The notes beneath the pieces are model-generated. The model had not been told where the DNA came from. It ran no database searches and was given only the letters and a program-made list of their open reading frames with translations. From contig CAWHMD010000005.1 of assembly GCA_963830385.1 (NCBI GenBank), positions 186,001 through 250,000 of the forward strand: DNA of 64,000 nucleotides, given 5' to 3'. The position numbers and the translations under genes are program-made. This DNA is from Bog-532 sp963830385. GTDB taxonomy: Bacteria > Actinomycetota > Actinomycetes > Streptosporangiales > Streptosporangiaceae. Every line of letters starts with the position of its first letter. Position 1 is the first letter of the stretch. This document shows, in pieces, positions 1 to 7,595 of this stretch.

Positions 1-592
1 CGGCGGGCACCAGGTCGGCCTCGGCCCCGCGTTCCAGCAGCGACCAGTGGTTCTGGGCGGAGACGAACCGCTCGCGGCCGAGCTCGCGGGCCACGTGGTC
101 GGCGTCGGCCAGCTGCCAGCCCGAGAAGTTGGAGTGCCCGATGTACCGCACCTTGCCCTCGGCGATCAGTTCACTGAGCGCCATGATCGTCTCTTCGATC
201 GGGGTCACCGGGTCCGGGGTGTGCAGCTGGTACAGGTCGATGTGGTCGGTGCGCAGCCGCCGCAGGGACTCGGTCACCGCCCGCTTGATGTAGGCGCGGC
301 CACCCTTGGCCCCGGCCACCGGCCCGTAGCCCATGTCGGCGTTCTGGTTGCCCCACTTGGTGGCGAGCACGATCTGGTCCCGGCGGGCGCCCAGGACCTC
401 GCCCATCAGGCTCTCGGACGCACCGCGGCCACCGTAGATGTCGGCCGTATCGAACAGGGTGATCCCCGCGTCGATGGCGGCGTCGATGACCGCCCGGGTC
501 CCGTTCAGGTCGAGCGTGCGGCCGAAGTTGTTGCAGCCGAGCCCGACCACCGATACCTGCAGCCCGGACGAGCCAAGTGACCTGTAGCGCAT
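1..592 (-). CDS. Aldo/keto reductase, N-terminal part (runs off the window)
   Basis: About 197 residues of an aldo/keto reductase are readable; the C-terminus lies outside the window. The protein begins MRYRSLGSSGLQVSVVGLG, typical of the family. The catalytic tetrad residues Asp and Tyr (DTADIYGG), Lys (ATKWG) and His (QLHTPDP) are all present and correctly spaced. The subfamily looks like the bacterial L-glyceraldehyde-3-phosphate reductase/oxidoreductase type, which reduces small carbonyls with NADPH in the cytosol. The ATG at 592 is preceded by an AGGAT-like ribosome site. The exact substrate cannot be told from the sequence. Confidence 0.88.
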   Translation of the reverse strand, partial: MRYRSLGSSGLQVSVVGLGCNNFGRTLDLNGTRAVIDAAIDAGITLFDTADIYGGRGASESLMGEVLGARRDQIVLATKWGNQNADMGYGPVAGAKGGRAYIKRAVTESLRRLRTDHIDLYQLHTPDPVTPIEETIMALSELIAEGKVRYIGHSNFSGWQLADADHVARELGRERFVSAQNHWSLLERGAEADLVPA

Positions 593-640
593 ACCGAAGA
601 TCCTATTGAGGGCACCCGGGGCCAGCGCAGGCGGGCGGGA

Positions 641-1447
641 TCAGGGCTTACGGGCCACCAGGGCGTAGAAGTAGGCCTCGGACGGGTTCGGCACCGGTTC
701 GGCGCCGGGGCCGGGCCGCCACTCCGGCAGCCACACGATGCCCGGCTCGACCAGGTCCAGGCCCTCGACCAGACGCCGGACGTGCTCGCGGGTGCGGACG
801 TGAGCCGAGGAGGTGGACTGCCGGTAGACCGCGGCCGCGTCGTTGACCCCCGGTATCGCGTCGGCGGTGCCGTGGGAGATGACCAGGTAGCTGCCGGACG
901 GGAACGGCGCGAGCAGCCGCTTGATCACCGCCCCGGGGTCGTCGGCGTCGGGGATGAAGTGCAAGATCGCGACCAGCAGGACGGCCACCGGCGTGTCGAA
1001 GTCGATCAGCGCCCGCAACTCCGGGTCGTCCAGGATGTCCTTGGTCCGGCGCAGGTCGTGCTCGAGGATCGTGGTGCCGGGCACGCCGTGCAGCAGGTGA
1101 CGGCCGTGGGCCAGCACCACCGGGTCGTTGTCCACGTAGACCACCCGGCTGCCGGGGGCCGCCTGCTGGGCGACCTCGTGCACGTTGCCGACCGTGGGCA
1201 GCCCGGTGCCGACGTCGATGAACTGCCGGATGCCCTGCTCGGTGACCAGATAGCGGACCGCCCGGCCGAGGAACGCCCGGTTCCAGCGGAACGACGTGCG
1301 CACGTTGGGCAGCGCCTGCTCGATCTCGGCCGCGGCCGCGCGATCGGCCGGGTAGTTGTCCTTACCGCCCAGCAGGTAGTCGTAAATCCGCGCCGTACTC
1401 GGGATGTCGGGCCGGAATTTATTTCTCCAGCCTTCGTTTTCGGTCAC
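641..1447 (-). CDS. SAM-dependent methyltransferase of the SAV2177/DUF574 family
   Basis: A 268-residue protein of the actinomycete-specific DUF574 (Methyltransf_19) family. The N-terminal signature ARIYDYLLGGKDNYPADR and the SAM-binding stretch FIDVGTGLPT followed by VVYVDNDPVV are diagnostic. An ATG 51 bases upstream is in frame, but GTG at 1447 is preferred: it has a GGGAG ribosome site seven bases ahead and gives the usual family N-terminus (VTENEGW). Members often sit beside XRE/DUF397 regulator pairs, as here, where the gene is divergent from such a pair. The methylated substrate is unknown for the family. Confidence 0.88.
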   Translation of the reverse strand: MTENEGWRNKFRPDIPSTARIYDYLLGGKDNYPADRAAAAEIEQALPNVRTSFRWNRAFLGRAVRYLVTEQGIRQFIDVGTGLPTVGNVHEVAQQAAPGSRVVYVDNDPVVLAHGRHLLHGVPGTTILEHDLRRTKDILDDPELRALIDFDTPVAVLLVAILHFIPDADDPGAVIKRLLAPFPSGSYLVISHGTADAIPGVNDAAAVYRQSTSSAHVRTREHVRRLVEGLDLVEPGIVWLPEWRPGPGAEPVPNPSEAYFYALVARKP

Positions 1448-2380
1448 TGAAATACTCCCACAGCACTGTGATAAGTAAATTGCGTTGAACACGTGCATGG
1501 CCCGGCCCCGAATAGCGGCTTTATTCTGAAAACGTCGACACAGATGCCGCGTCGAAGGTATTGCTCTGTCGAATTTACCGGGGCCGGGCGGACGATTCCC
1601 GGCGTCCCGGCCGGCACCCGCCAGCTACGTCCGGACACCGGGTGGCTACGGCTCGCCGCCGGGCCCGGGGCGCGGTAGCCGGCCCCCGCTCGCCGTTGCG
1701 GACGGCCGGCGGCAGCGCCGCGCGGTGGACCGCCGGCGGCCGGCCTGCCGGCGTGCGGCCGGCCGCCCGCAGCGCACAGAGCCGTCCACGCTAGCCAATG
1801 ACCGTGCACACCGTGACTCACTCCAGCACGGCGGGCCGCAGGAAAATCTTCCCGGCCGCGGCCGGCGCGCGCCGGGCCGGCCGGTGGCGCCGGTCCCGTC
1901 CTGAGCGACGCGTCGCCCGGCCGTTACAGCCCGCTACCTGGGATTTTGTGCCGCCGGAGGTCATCAGCAACACATCAAAGAGCGAACACGCACTTAATGG
2001 ATTCACAAGTTGCGCGACGCGACCTTGCCGAGAGACGCCCGCAGGCATGGCATGAAATCCCATCTGCGTTATCATGACTTTGGCACAAGGAAGTGCTTTA
2101 GGCGTGAGCGCAATTGCGCCAGCGATGTGCATAAGGTGAGACACTTCCGGGTGACAGCATTGTCTTAGCATTCGCGACACGTATGTCCGGACGTCAGTGT
2201 AGCGAGCCCCGACAGAACTGTCCCGGCAGTCAGAGCATCCTGAGCCTGGGTGACCAGCGCCCAACTGGCGCCCCGGCGGCCGGCGACCAGCCGGCGAGCC
2301 CAGCCGGGTCACCGGCGGGCCGGGCGGCGGCGGGTACGAGCGGATCACGGACGGCGATCCGGAGAGGGCAGGTGGACCTG
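1448..2380. other. Long intergenic region between the methyltransferase and the first XRE gene
   Basis: No convincing gene lies in these 933 bases. The first half is very GC-rich and full of short CCGGC palindromes. The second half is richer in A and T and looks regulatory. It contains a degenerate copy (2051-2076) of the palindrome found upstream of the second XRE gene, and a perfect 12-bp palindrome GCGCAATTGCGC at 2108-2119. An open frame runs upstream from the XRE start at 2381 to about 2183, but it has no family similarity and no ribosome site, so I treat it as leader. Confidence 0.5.
2051..2076. promoter_or_regulatory. Putative operator A of the XRE-DUF397 locus
   Basis: The stretch CATGA...TCATG forms an imperfect inverted repeat. 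It contains ATGAAATCCCATC (2052-2064), a 13-mer found again exactly at 4908-4920 inside a perfect palindrome upstream of the second XRE gene. An AT-rich identical 13-mer twice within 3 kb of a very GC-rich genome, each time ahead of a homologous regulator gene, suggests a shared binding site. Binding itself is inference. Confidence 0.45.
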
Positions 2381-3238
2381 ATGACGGAGGCGGCACACGG
2401 ACCGACCGTCCTTCGCATCCTGCTCGGCACACATTTGCGCCGGTTGCGGGAGAGCAGGGGCGTCTCCGCCCAGCAGGCGGCGCGGATCATCCGGGGCTCG
2501 GAGTCCAAGATCAGCCGGATCGAGCTCGGCCGGAACGCGATCCGCGAGATCGACATCCTGGACCTGCTGACTTACTACGGCGTGGACCGCGAAGACCGCG
2601 AGCAGCTGCTGGCGCTCGCGGAACAGGCCAACCGGCCGGGCTGGTGGCACCGCCACACTGACATTCTGCCCGAGTGGTTCCAGACTTATGTCGGGATGGA
2701 GGAGTCGGCCGCGTCCATCCGGATGTACGAGCCGCAGTTCATCCCGGGCCTGCTGCAGACCGAGGCCTACGCCGCGGCGGTCTTCGCGCTGGGTGACTTC
2801 TCCCCGGCCGAGGCCGAGCGGCACGTGCTGATCCGCAAGGAGCGGCAGCGCCGGTTCGCGGCCGGCGAGCTGAACCTGTGGGTGATCGTCGAGGAGCCGG
2901 CGCTGCGCCGCCCGGTCAGCGACACCAAGACCCACCGCGACCAGATGCAGTACCTGCTCGAGGCCAGCGAACGGGCCAACCTCACCCTGCAGGTGGTCCC
3001 GTACGGCGTCGGGGGCCACGCGGTGCCCAGCGGTTTCAGCGTGCTACGGTTCGGTGACCGCGAGCTGCCCGACATCGTGTACGTCGAGCACCTGACCAGC
3101 GCCCTCTACCTGGACAAGCAGGTCGACGTCGACCAGTACATGCTGGCCATGGAGCGGCTGAGCGTGGTGAGCGCCCGCCCGGCGGCCACCGCGGGCATCC
3201 TGCGGTCGATCATCCGCGACCTGGAGGAAACCCGATGA
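2381..3238 (+). CDS. XRE-family regulator with DUF5753-like C-terminal domain (copy 1)
   Basis: A 285-residue cytoplasmic DNA-binding protein. Residues ~10-65 are a helix-turn-helix (THLRRLRESRGVSAQQAARI, then GSESKISRIELGR). The rest matches the DUF5753 sensor-like region (YEPQFIPGLLQTEAYAAAVF, LQVVPYGVGGHAVPSGFSVL, VYVEHLTSALYLDK). The ATG at 2381 was chosen over the longer frame because it starts the family-typical N-terminus and has a purine-rich GGAGAGGG segment upstream. The stop overlaps the ATG of the following DUF397 gene (ATGA), so the two are translationally coupled. Such pairs regulate development or antibiotic production in Streptomyces; the targets here are unknown. Confidence 0.9.
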   Translation: MTEAAHGPTVLRILLGTHLRRLRESRGVSAQQAARIIRGSESKISRIELGRNAIREIDILDLLTYYGVDREDREQLLALAEQANRPGWWHRHTDILPEWFQTYVGMEESAASIRMYEPQFIPGLLQTEAYAAAVFALGDFSPAEAERHVLIRKERQRRFAAGELNLWVIVEEPALRRPVSDTKTHRDQMQYLLEASERANLTLQVVPYGVGGHAVPSGFSVLRFGDRELPDIVYVEHLTSALYLDKQVDVDQYMLAMERLSVVSARPAATAGILRSIIRDLEETR

Positions 3239-3462
3239 GCCGTCCGCTCGCCCGCGCCACCCCCAGCGAACTGCCGGACGTCCACTGGAGAAAGAGCAGC
3301 TACAGCGGCCCCACCGGCGGGAACTGCGTGGAGGCGGCGACGCTGGCGCAGGCCGGGATCGCGGTCCGGGACTCCCGGCGGCAGGCGGGCCCGGCGGTGG
3401 TCTTCACGGCCGGCGCGTGGGAAGCATTCGTCGGCCGGTGCCGTTCGGCGGCGGCCAGCTGA
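3235..3462 (+). CDS. DUF397 protein (copy 1), partner of the upstream XRE regulator
   Basis: A 75-residue protein with the full DUF397 pattern: WRKSSYSGPTGGNCVEAA, then GIAVRDSRR and a C-terminal FTAGAWEAFVGR. It overlaps the upstream XRE gene by four bases. In actinomycetes DUF397 proteins are encoded next to XRE/DUF5753 regulators and are thought to bind or modulate them. Some pairs have been proposed to behave like toxin-antitoxin modules. It is followed by two strong hairpins. Confidence 0.9.
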   Translation: MSRPLARATPSELPDVHWRKSSYSGPTGGNCVEAATLAQAGIAVRDSRRQAGPAVVFTAGAWEAFVGRCRSAAAS

Positions 3463-3480
3463 GCTCGGGCCGGAAAATGT

Positions 3481-3551
3481 GTGGCGGGTCCCGCTACCCC
3501 TCAGCGGGACCCGCCACTCCCCCCCAACGCCCGGTGCCGGAGCACCGGGCG
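3481..3551. terminator. Double hairpin, probable bidirectional terminator between convergent DUF397 genes
   Basis: The first hairpin is a perfect 15-bp stem (3481-3495 with 3503-3517, loop of seven). The second is a perfect 10-bp stem (3528-3537 with 3542-3551, loop CGGA). There is no T-run, as is common in actinomycetes. The pair sits between two convergent DUF397 genes and could stop transcription from both sides. The first stem shares the 11-mer GGCGGGTCCCG with the tandem hairpins at 40749-40811. Confidence 0.7.
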
Positions 3552-3603
3552 GGACGGCCGCAGGGACCGCCCGCTGGGAAGACTCACATCAGGAGCTCGA
3601 ACT

Positions 3604-3810
3604 TCAGCTGGGAAGGTCGAACTCGCCGTTCTTGGCGCCGATCAGGAAGCACTCCCACTCGTGCGCGTTGAACATGTGCGGCGCCTTGCTGCGGTCCTTG
3701 GTGTCCCGGACCGCCACGCCGCCGTTGGGCAGATGGGCGATTTCCACGCATCCGCCAGTGCTGCTCGCGCTGCTCTTGAACCAGCGCACCCCTGTGAGGT
3801 CGGTATCCAT
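3604..3810 (-). CDS. DUF397 protein (copy 2)
   Basis: A 68-residue DUF397 protein: VRWFKSSASSTGGCVEIAHL, GGVAVRDTKDR and FNAHEWECFLIGAKNGEFDL. It lies 85 bases downstream of the second XRE gene on the same strand and points towards the first DUF397 gene, so the two XRE-DUF397 pairs are mirror images. The ATG at 3810 has an AAGGGG ribosome site. It is clearly diverged from copy 1, so the arrangement is not a recent duplication. Confidence 0.88.
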   Translation of the reverse strand: MDTDLTGVRWFKSSASSTGGCVEIAHLPNGGVAVRDTKDRSKAPHMFNAHEWECFLIGAKNGEFDLPS

Positions 3811-3895
3811 CCGCCCCTTCTTTCTTTCTTAGTTACGGAACCCTTTTCACCGGTTAGCTCGTGGGCCTGCGGATTGACCGGCCGAGGGGCGGGCG

Positions 3896-4750
3896 TCAGC
3901 CCAGCCCCTTGGCGGCGTCGAAGATCAGATCCGTAGACTGCCCGGGCGAGAGGGCGGCCGCGCGAAGGCGGTCGAACGCCTCGGCGCAGGTGCGCACCTC
4001 CCGCTCCTTCTCCAGGTAGATGATGCCCGCCACCGACTCGACGTAGGCCACGTCCGGGTCGGCCCGCTCGGGGAACTCCAGGATGGAGAACGGCCCGCGC
4101 AGTCCCGCGTGTGATCCGCTGGAAAACGGCAGGACCTGCAGGGTGACGTTTGGTTTCTTGCTCGCCTCGACCAGCCGGGCCAGCTGATCCCGCATGACCT
4201 CGGGCCCGCCGATCGTCCGGCGGACCACGGCCTCGTCGAGAATCATCCAGACGTCCAGCGGCGGGTTGCGGTCGAGCACTTCCTGACGCTTCATGCGCAG
4301 GTCAACCAGCCGCTCGACCTGTTCGTCGGTGTCCCGGACCTGCACCTCGCGCAGGATGGCACGGGCGTAGTCGGGCGTCTGGAACAGGCCCTGGACGACC
4401 TCGCCCTCGAAGCTGCGCAGGCCAGCGGCCTCGGCTTCGAGCCCGACGTAGATGCCGAACCCGGTCGGCAGCACGTCGTCGTAGACCGACCACCAGCCCT
4501 TGCGGTGGCCTTCCCGGGCCATGTCCACCAGGACCTGGCGCTGGGACGGGTCGGTGACGCCGTACATCTCGAGCATCGCGGACAGGTAGACCGACTTGGT
4601 CGGGGCCTTGCCGGTCTCGATGCGCGACAGCGTGGACGCGGCCACGCCCAGCCGGTCGGCGACTTCTTCCAGCTTGATGGAGTGATCTTCTCGCAGGCGG
4701 CGAAGCTCAGAACCAAGCCTCCGGCGACGCACGGTGGGACCCATCGTCAC
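3896..4750 (-). CDS. XRE-family regulator with DUF5753-like C-terminal domain (copy 2)
   Basis: A 284-residue regulator. The helix-turn-helix is LGSELRRLREDHSIKLEEVA followed by LGVAASTLSRIETGK, and the C-terminus carries the DUF5753 pattern (FEGEVVQGLFQTPDYARAIL, LQVLPFSSGSHAGLRGPFSI, VAYVESVAGIIYLEKE). I chose GTG at 4750 because AGGAGG lies 10 bases upstream; ATG at 4744 is the alternative. A long in-frame extension upstream has no similarity and was left out. It is followed by DUF397 copy 2 and is divergent from a GHKL ATP-binding gene, with a perfect palindrome between the two start sites. Confidence 0.88.
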   Translation of the reverse strand: MTMGPTVRRRRLGSELRRLREDHSIKLEEVADRLGVAASTLSRIETGKAPTKSVYLSAMLEMYGVTDPSQRQVLVDMAREGHRKGWWSVYDDVLPTGFGIYVGLEAEAAGLRSFEGEVVQGLFQTPDYARAILREVQVRDTDEQVERLVDLRMKRQEVLDRNPPLDVWMILDEAVVRRTIGGPEVMRDQLARLVEASKKPNVTLQVLPFSSGSHAGLRGPFSILEFPERADPDVAYVESVAGIIYLEKEREVRTCAEAFDRLRAAALSPGQSTDLIFDAAKGLG

Positions 4751-5086
4751 AGGCGGCTCACCTCCTCGGGCGACCCGGGCGCATGACACCCGGCTCCGGC
4801 GAGCGGGACACAGCTGTCTTTGCGGCCGACCGCCTGGTTGCACATGGTAACGAGACCACTTCGCACCGTTCCTTGACAACCAGTACGATACAGCACCAAC
4901 GTCATCGATGAAATCCCATCCGGGATTTCATCAAGTAAATTTGTTTCATGCACTTGCGTCCCGCAGCCTGTTCGGATCATTATCTTTTTTGACGCTGGGT
5001 GATGACATTATTACCCAAAGCGCTGTCGAAGCGCCCGCAAGCGACGAAGTCCGCTTCAGCTGATTGTGGCGTGCGCTGGGAGGGAA
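4751..5086. other. Divergent promoter region between XRE copy 2 and the ATP-binding gene
   Basis: This AT-richer region of 336 bases has no gene. Its centre holds the perfect palindrome at 4907-4932, about 155 bases from each of the two divergent start codons. The placement suggests that one site serves both genes. Confidence 0.5.
4907..4932. promoter_or_regulatory. Perfect palindrome, putative operator B
   Basis: GATGAAATCCC (4907-4917) and its exact reverse complement GGGATTTCATC (4922-4932) flank four bases. The left arm plus spacer contains the 13-mer also found at 2052-2064 upstream of the paralogous XRE gene. I infer an operator for one or both XRE regulators. A transcribed hairpin is possible but less likely, because the site lies between divergent genes. 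Confidence 0.55.
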
Positions 5087-5584
5087 ATGCGGCATGAGGC
5101 AGATTCAGGCCGGACCGGACCGGCCCGGGCGGCCATGACACCGGCCGGGGTCGTGCTCGGGAGCCTGACGGTCCCGGGCATGCCGGAGCACGTGTCCCGG
5201 GCCCGGGCCTTCGTCGCCGACCTGGCCGGCCGGACGGCACTGAAGAGCAACGCGGTCGACAACGCCGCCCTGCTGACCTCGGAACTGGTCACCAACGCGA
5301 TGCTGCACACCAGCTCGGGCGGGAGCCAGGGCACGGTCACCGTGGTGGTCATCGACGGGCCGGGCGGCCTGATGGTCGAGGTCATCGACGACGGGTCGCC
5401 GTACACCGGCCCGGAGGTGCAAGGCGACCGGTACGCCTCCCAGGGGCACGGGTTGTTCCTGGTCGAGCAGCTGGCGTCCCGGTGGGGATACCTGCGCGAC
5501 GCGGCGGGCACCACGGTCTGGTTCGAACTGGACCACCACGGGGGCGGCGGCTTTGACGGCCCCGGGAGCGGGCGCGCGGGTTAG
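5087..5584 (+). CDS. GHKL ATP-binding protein (anti-sigma-factor/RsbW-like)
   Basis: About 165 residues forming a single HATPase domain. The N-box is LLTSELVTNAMLH, the G1-type segment is VEVIDDGSPY, and the G2-type segment is GHGLFLVEQLASRWGY. Actinomycetes encode many such stand-alone kinase-like proteins, usually serine kinases acting on anti-anti-sigma factors or partners of regulator clusters. No partner STAS protein is encoded nearby. The start is uncertain: ATG 5087 has GGGAGGG close ahead, while GTG 5066 and ATG 5135 are alternatives. The 3' end overlaps the convergent nucleoside hydrolase gene by four bases. Confidence 0.82.
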   Translation: MRHEADSGRTGPARAAMTPAGVVLGSLTVPGMPEHVSRARAFVADLAGRTALKSNAVDNAALLTSELVTNAMLHTSSGGSQGTVTVVVIDGPGGLMVEVIDDGSPYTGPEVQGDRYASQGHGLFLVEQLASRWGYLRDAAGTTVWFELDHHGGGGFDGPGSGRAG

Positions 5585-6579
5585 ACGTGGACGGCGCGGG
5601 CGGCCCGGTGGCGCGCCTCGGCGCTGGCCCGGCCGAGGCCCGACGGCCGCGCCCACTGGGTCCAGATGCCCGGCGCCAGCCGCGCCGACAGCCAGTCGGT
5701 CAGCGCCTGGTAGTCGACGTCGTGGCTGATCAGAACCTCGGCTCCGGCGGCCGGCCCTGAGCGGGGCGCGGTCACGGGGCCGGGGCGATTGGCCGTGATC
5801 CAGCCGGTGCCGTCGACCGTGACCCGGGCCGGCCCGAACGGGGCGAACCGCAGCCGGAGGGCTGCCGCCAGGGCCAGCGGGCCGGCCGGGATGACCGCCG
5901 GGTGGTAGCGGGCGAAGAACTGGGCGCAGTGCGCGGCCAGCAGGGGGGCCCAGGCCGGAGCGGCCCCCGGCAACTGCCGGAGAACCGGTGACGCCGCGGT
6001 GAGCTGAGCCTGCTGCCCGTCCGCGAGCGCGTAGCTGACCAGCCGCAGATGATGGGCGGCGGCCAGCACCTGGCTGGCGGCGGCCGGATCGAGGCGGAAA
6101 TTGCGCGGTGGCAATGCCTGGCCGGATTCAGTCCAGGTGCCGGTCAGCTGGGTGACGAACAGCCGCCGTCCGAGCCCGGGCTCGCGGGCCAGCAGGGCGG
6201 CCAGGTTCGACAGCGGCCCGAGGCCGATCCAGCGCGCCACTCCCCCGGACCGCGCGCAGACCTGCGTCACCGCCCGGGCCACGTCACCGGACGCCGGGCG
6301 CACCCAGTCCGGGGTCAGCCCGTCCGCGAAATACGGCGGGTTCGCGCTGAGCTGCTGGCCGGCGACCACCGCCACGTCTGCGCGCCCGGCGCTGTCGAGC
6401 AGGTACCGGGCGAACCGGGCACGCTGGCCGTTCAGTTCGTCCGACGTGACCACGAGCGCCAATTCGGGAAGCTCACGCGCTGCAATCACCAGCGCCATCG
6501 CGTCGTCCGGCTCACCACCGATCTCGGTGTCCAGGATGACGGGCAAGGTTCCCAGGTTCGGCTGCAGGTCAACCACCAT
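5581..6579 (-). CDS. Nucleoside hydrolase-like protein
   Basis: A 332-residue protein of the inosine-uridine preferring nucleoside hydrolase fold, which cleaves the N-glycosidic bond of ribonucleosides. Key stretches are PVILDTEIGGEPDDAMAL near the N-terminus, IGLGPLSNLAALL, and the C-terminal AEVLISHDVDYQALTDWL. The N-terminal metal site departs from the usual DxDxGxDD: the second Asp is Glu19 and two residues are inserted before the Asp25-Asp26 pair. Catalysis or substrate may therefore differ. It is transcribed towards, and overlaps the end of, the ATP-binding gene. Confidence 0.75.
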   Translation of the reverse strand: MVVDLQPNLGTLPVILDTEIGGEPDDAMALVIAARELPELALVVTSDELNGQRARFARYLLDSAGRADVAVVAGQQLSANPPYFADGLTPDWVRPASGDVARAVTQVCARSGGVARWIGLGPLSNLAALLAREPGLGRRLFVTQLTGTWTESGQALPPRNFRLDPAAASQVLAAAHHLRLVSYALADGQQAQLTAASPVLRQLPGAAPAWAPLLAAHCAQFFARYHPAVIPAGPLALAAALRLRFAPFGPARVTVDGTGWITANRPGPVTAPRSGPAAGAEVLISHDVDYQALTDWLSARLAPGIWTQWARPSGLGRASAEARHRAARAVHV

Positions 6580-6848
6580 GTGACGGTTACCCCCGGTTAG
6601 TAGTGGATCTTGATCAGGTGTCCCCCCACCGTGACCGGTGAAAACATTAAACTCATACGGAGTGTGACGACTATGTTAACTCAGAGTAACACTTACCCTT
6701 CTGATCGCCCCAGGCCGGGCGGCCGGGGAAAAAGCCACAATCTACCTATTGTGAACGCCTATTCAGGTGATGACTAGAGGCGTTTTAGTCGTTTTTGACC
6801 GGAATCGGGCCCGGCCCCGGAAGATGCTGGTGAGCGGGGTGTGGCGCG

Positions 6849-7595
6849 TCAGCCGGGTGAGGCGAATCCGTGCTGGTAGGCGACGCTGACCGCCTGCGCG
6901 CGGCCGCGCACATTGATCTTGCTCAGCAGGTGGTTGACGTGGCTCTTGACCGTGGCCTCGCTGACGACCAGGCGCCCGGCGATCTCCGCGTTCGACAGGC
7001 CCTCGGCAATCAGGGCCAGCACCTCGCCCTCGCGGGGGGTGAGGCCGAGGTTGCGGGCGAGGATCTGCTGGTCTGGGATGGCGCGAGTGCCTTGGGTGGC
7101 TGGTGTGGCAGGGGCGGCAGGCATGGCGGGGGCGGCGGGGGCGGCGATGGCGTCGACCAGGTGGGCCTGGACGGCCGGGTCGATGACCGCGCGGCCGCTG
7201 GTGACGTCGTGCAGGGCGCGGCGGATCTCCTCGGCGCCGGCATCCTTGGTCAGGTAGCCGCGGGCGCCGGCGCGGAGCGCGTCGATGACCGACCGGTCGT
7301 CGGCGTAGGTGGTGAGCACGATGACGCGGACGCCGGGGCAGCGCTCACGGAGCTGGCGGGTGGCGGCCGCGCCGTCCAGGTGGGGCATGCGCAGGTCCAT
7401 CAGGACCACGTCGGGCTGGGTCTGCTCGGCCAGCCTGAGCGCTTCCCGGCCGTCGGCGGCGGTGCCGACCACTTCGACATCGGGCAGCAGGCCGAGGAGC
7501 ATGGCCAGTCCTTCGCGCACCACTCGCTGGTCATCGGCGGCCAGTACCCGGATGCGCGGGGACCCTTTCTCATTATCTGACGAGGACGCGGTCAC
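6849..7595 (-). CDS. LuxR-type response regulator
   Basis: A 248-residue regulator paired with the overlapping upstream histidine kinase. The receiver domain (~15-130) has acidic Asp21-Asp22, phospho-acceptor Asp67 (VVLMDLRMP), LTTY and the conserved Lys in LTKDAG. An Ala/Pro-rich linker leads to a LuxR helix-turn-helix (LTPREGEVLALIAEGLSNAE, then VVSEATVKSHVNHLLSK). The GTG start at 7595 overlaps the kinase stop (GTGA). Likely targets are the divergent ABC exporter genes that start at 9000, by analogy with many such clusters. Confidence 0.93.
   Translation of the reverse strand: MTASSSDNEKGSPRIRVLAADDQRVVREGLAMLLGLLPDVEVVGTAADGREALRLAEQTQPDVVLMDLRMPHLDGAAATRQLRERCPGVRVIVLTTYADDRSVIDALRAGARGYLTKDAGAEEIRRALHDVTSGRAVIDPAVQAHLVDAIAAPAAPAMPAAPATPATQGTRAIPDQQILARNLGLTPREGEVLALIAEGLSNAEIAGRLVVSEATVKSHVNHLLSKINVRGRAQAVSVAYQHGFASPG

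Noticed and set aside
2108..2119. 12-bp palindrome GCGCAATTGCGC
   Set aside because: Perfect but short, and with no second copy seen upstream of the paralogous XRE gene. Kept only as a note in the intergenic entry.
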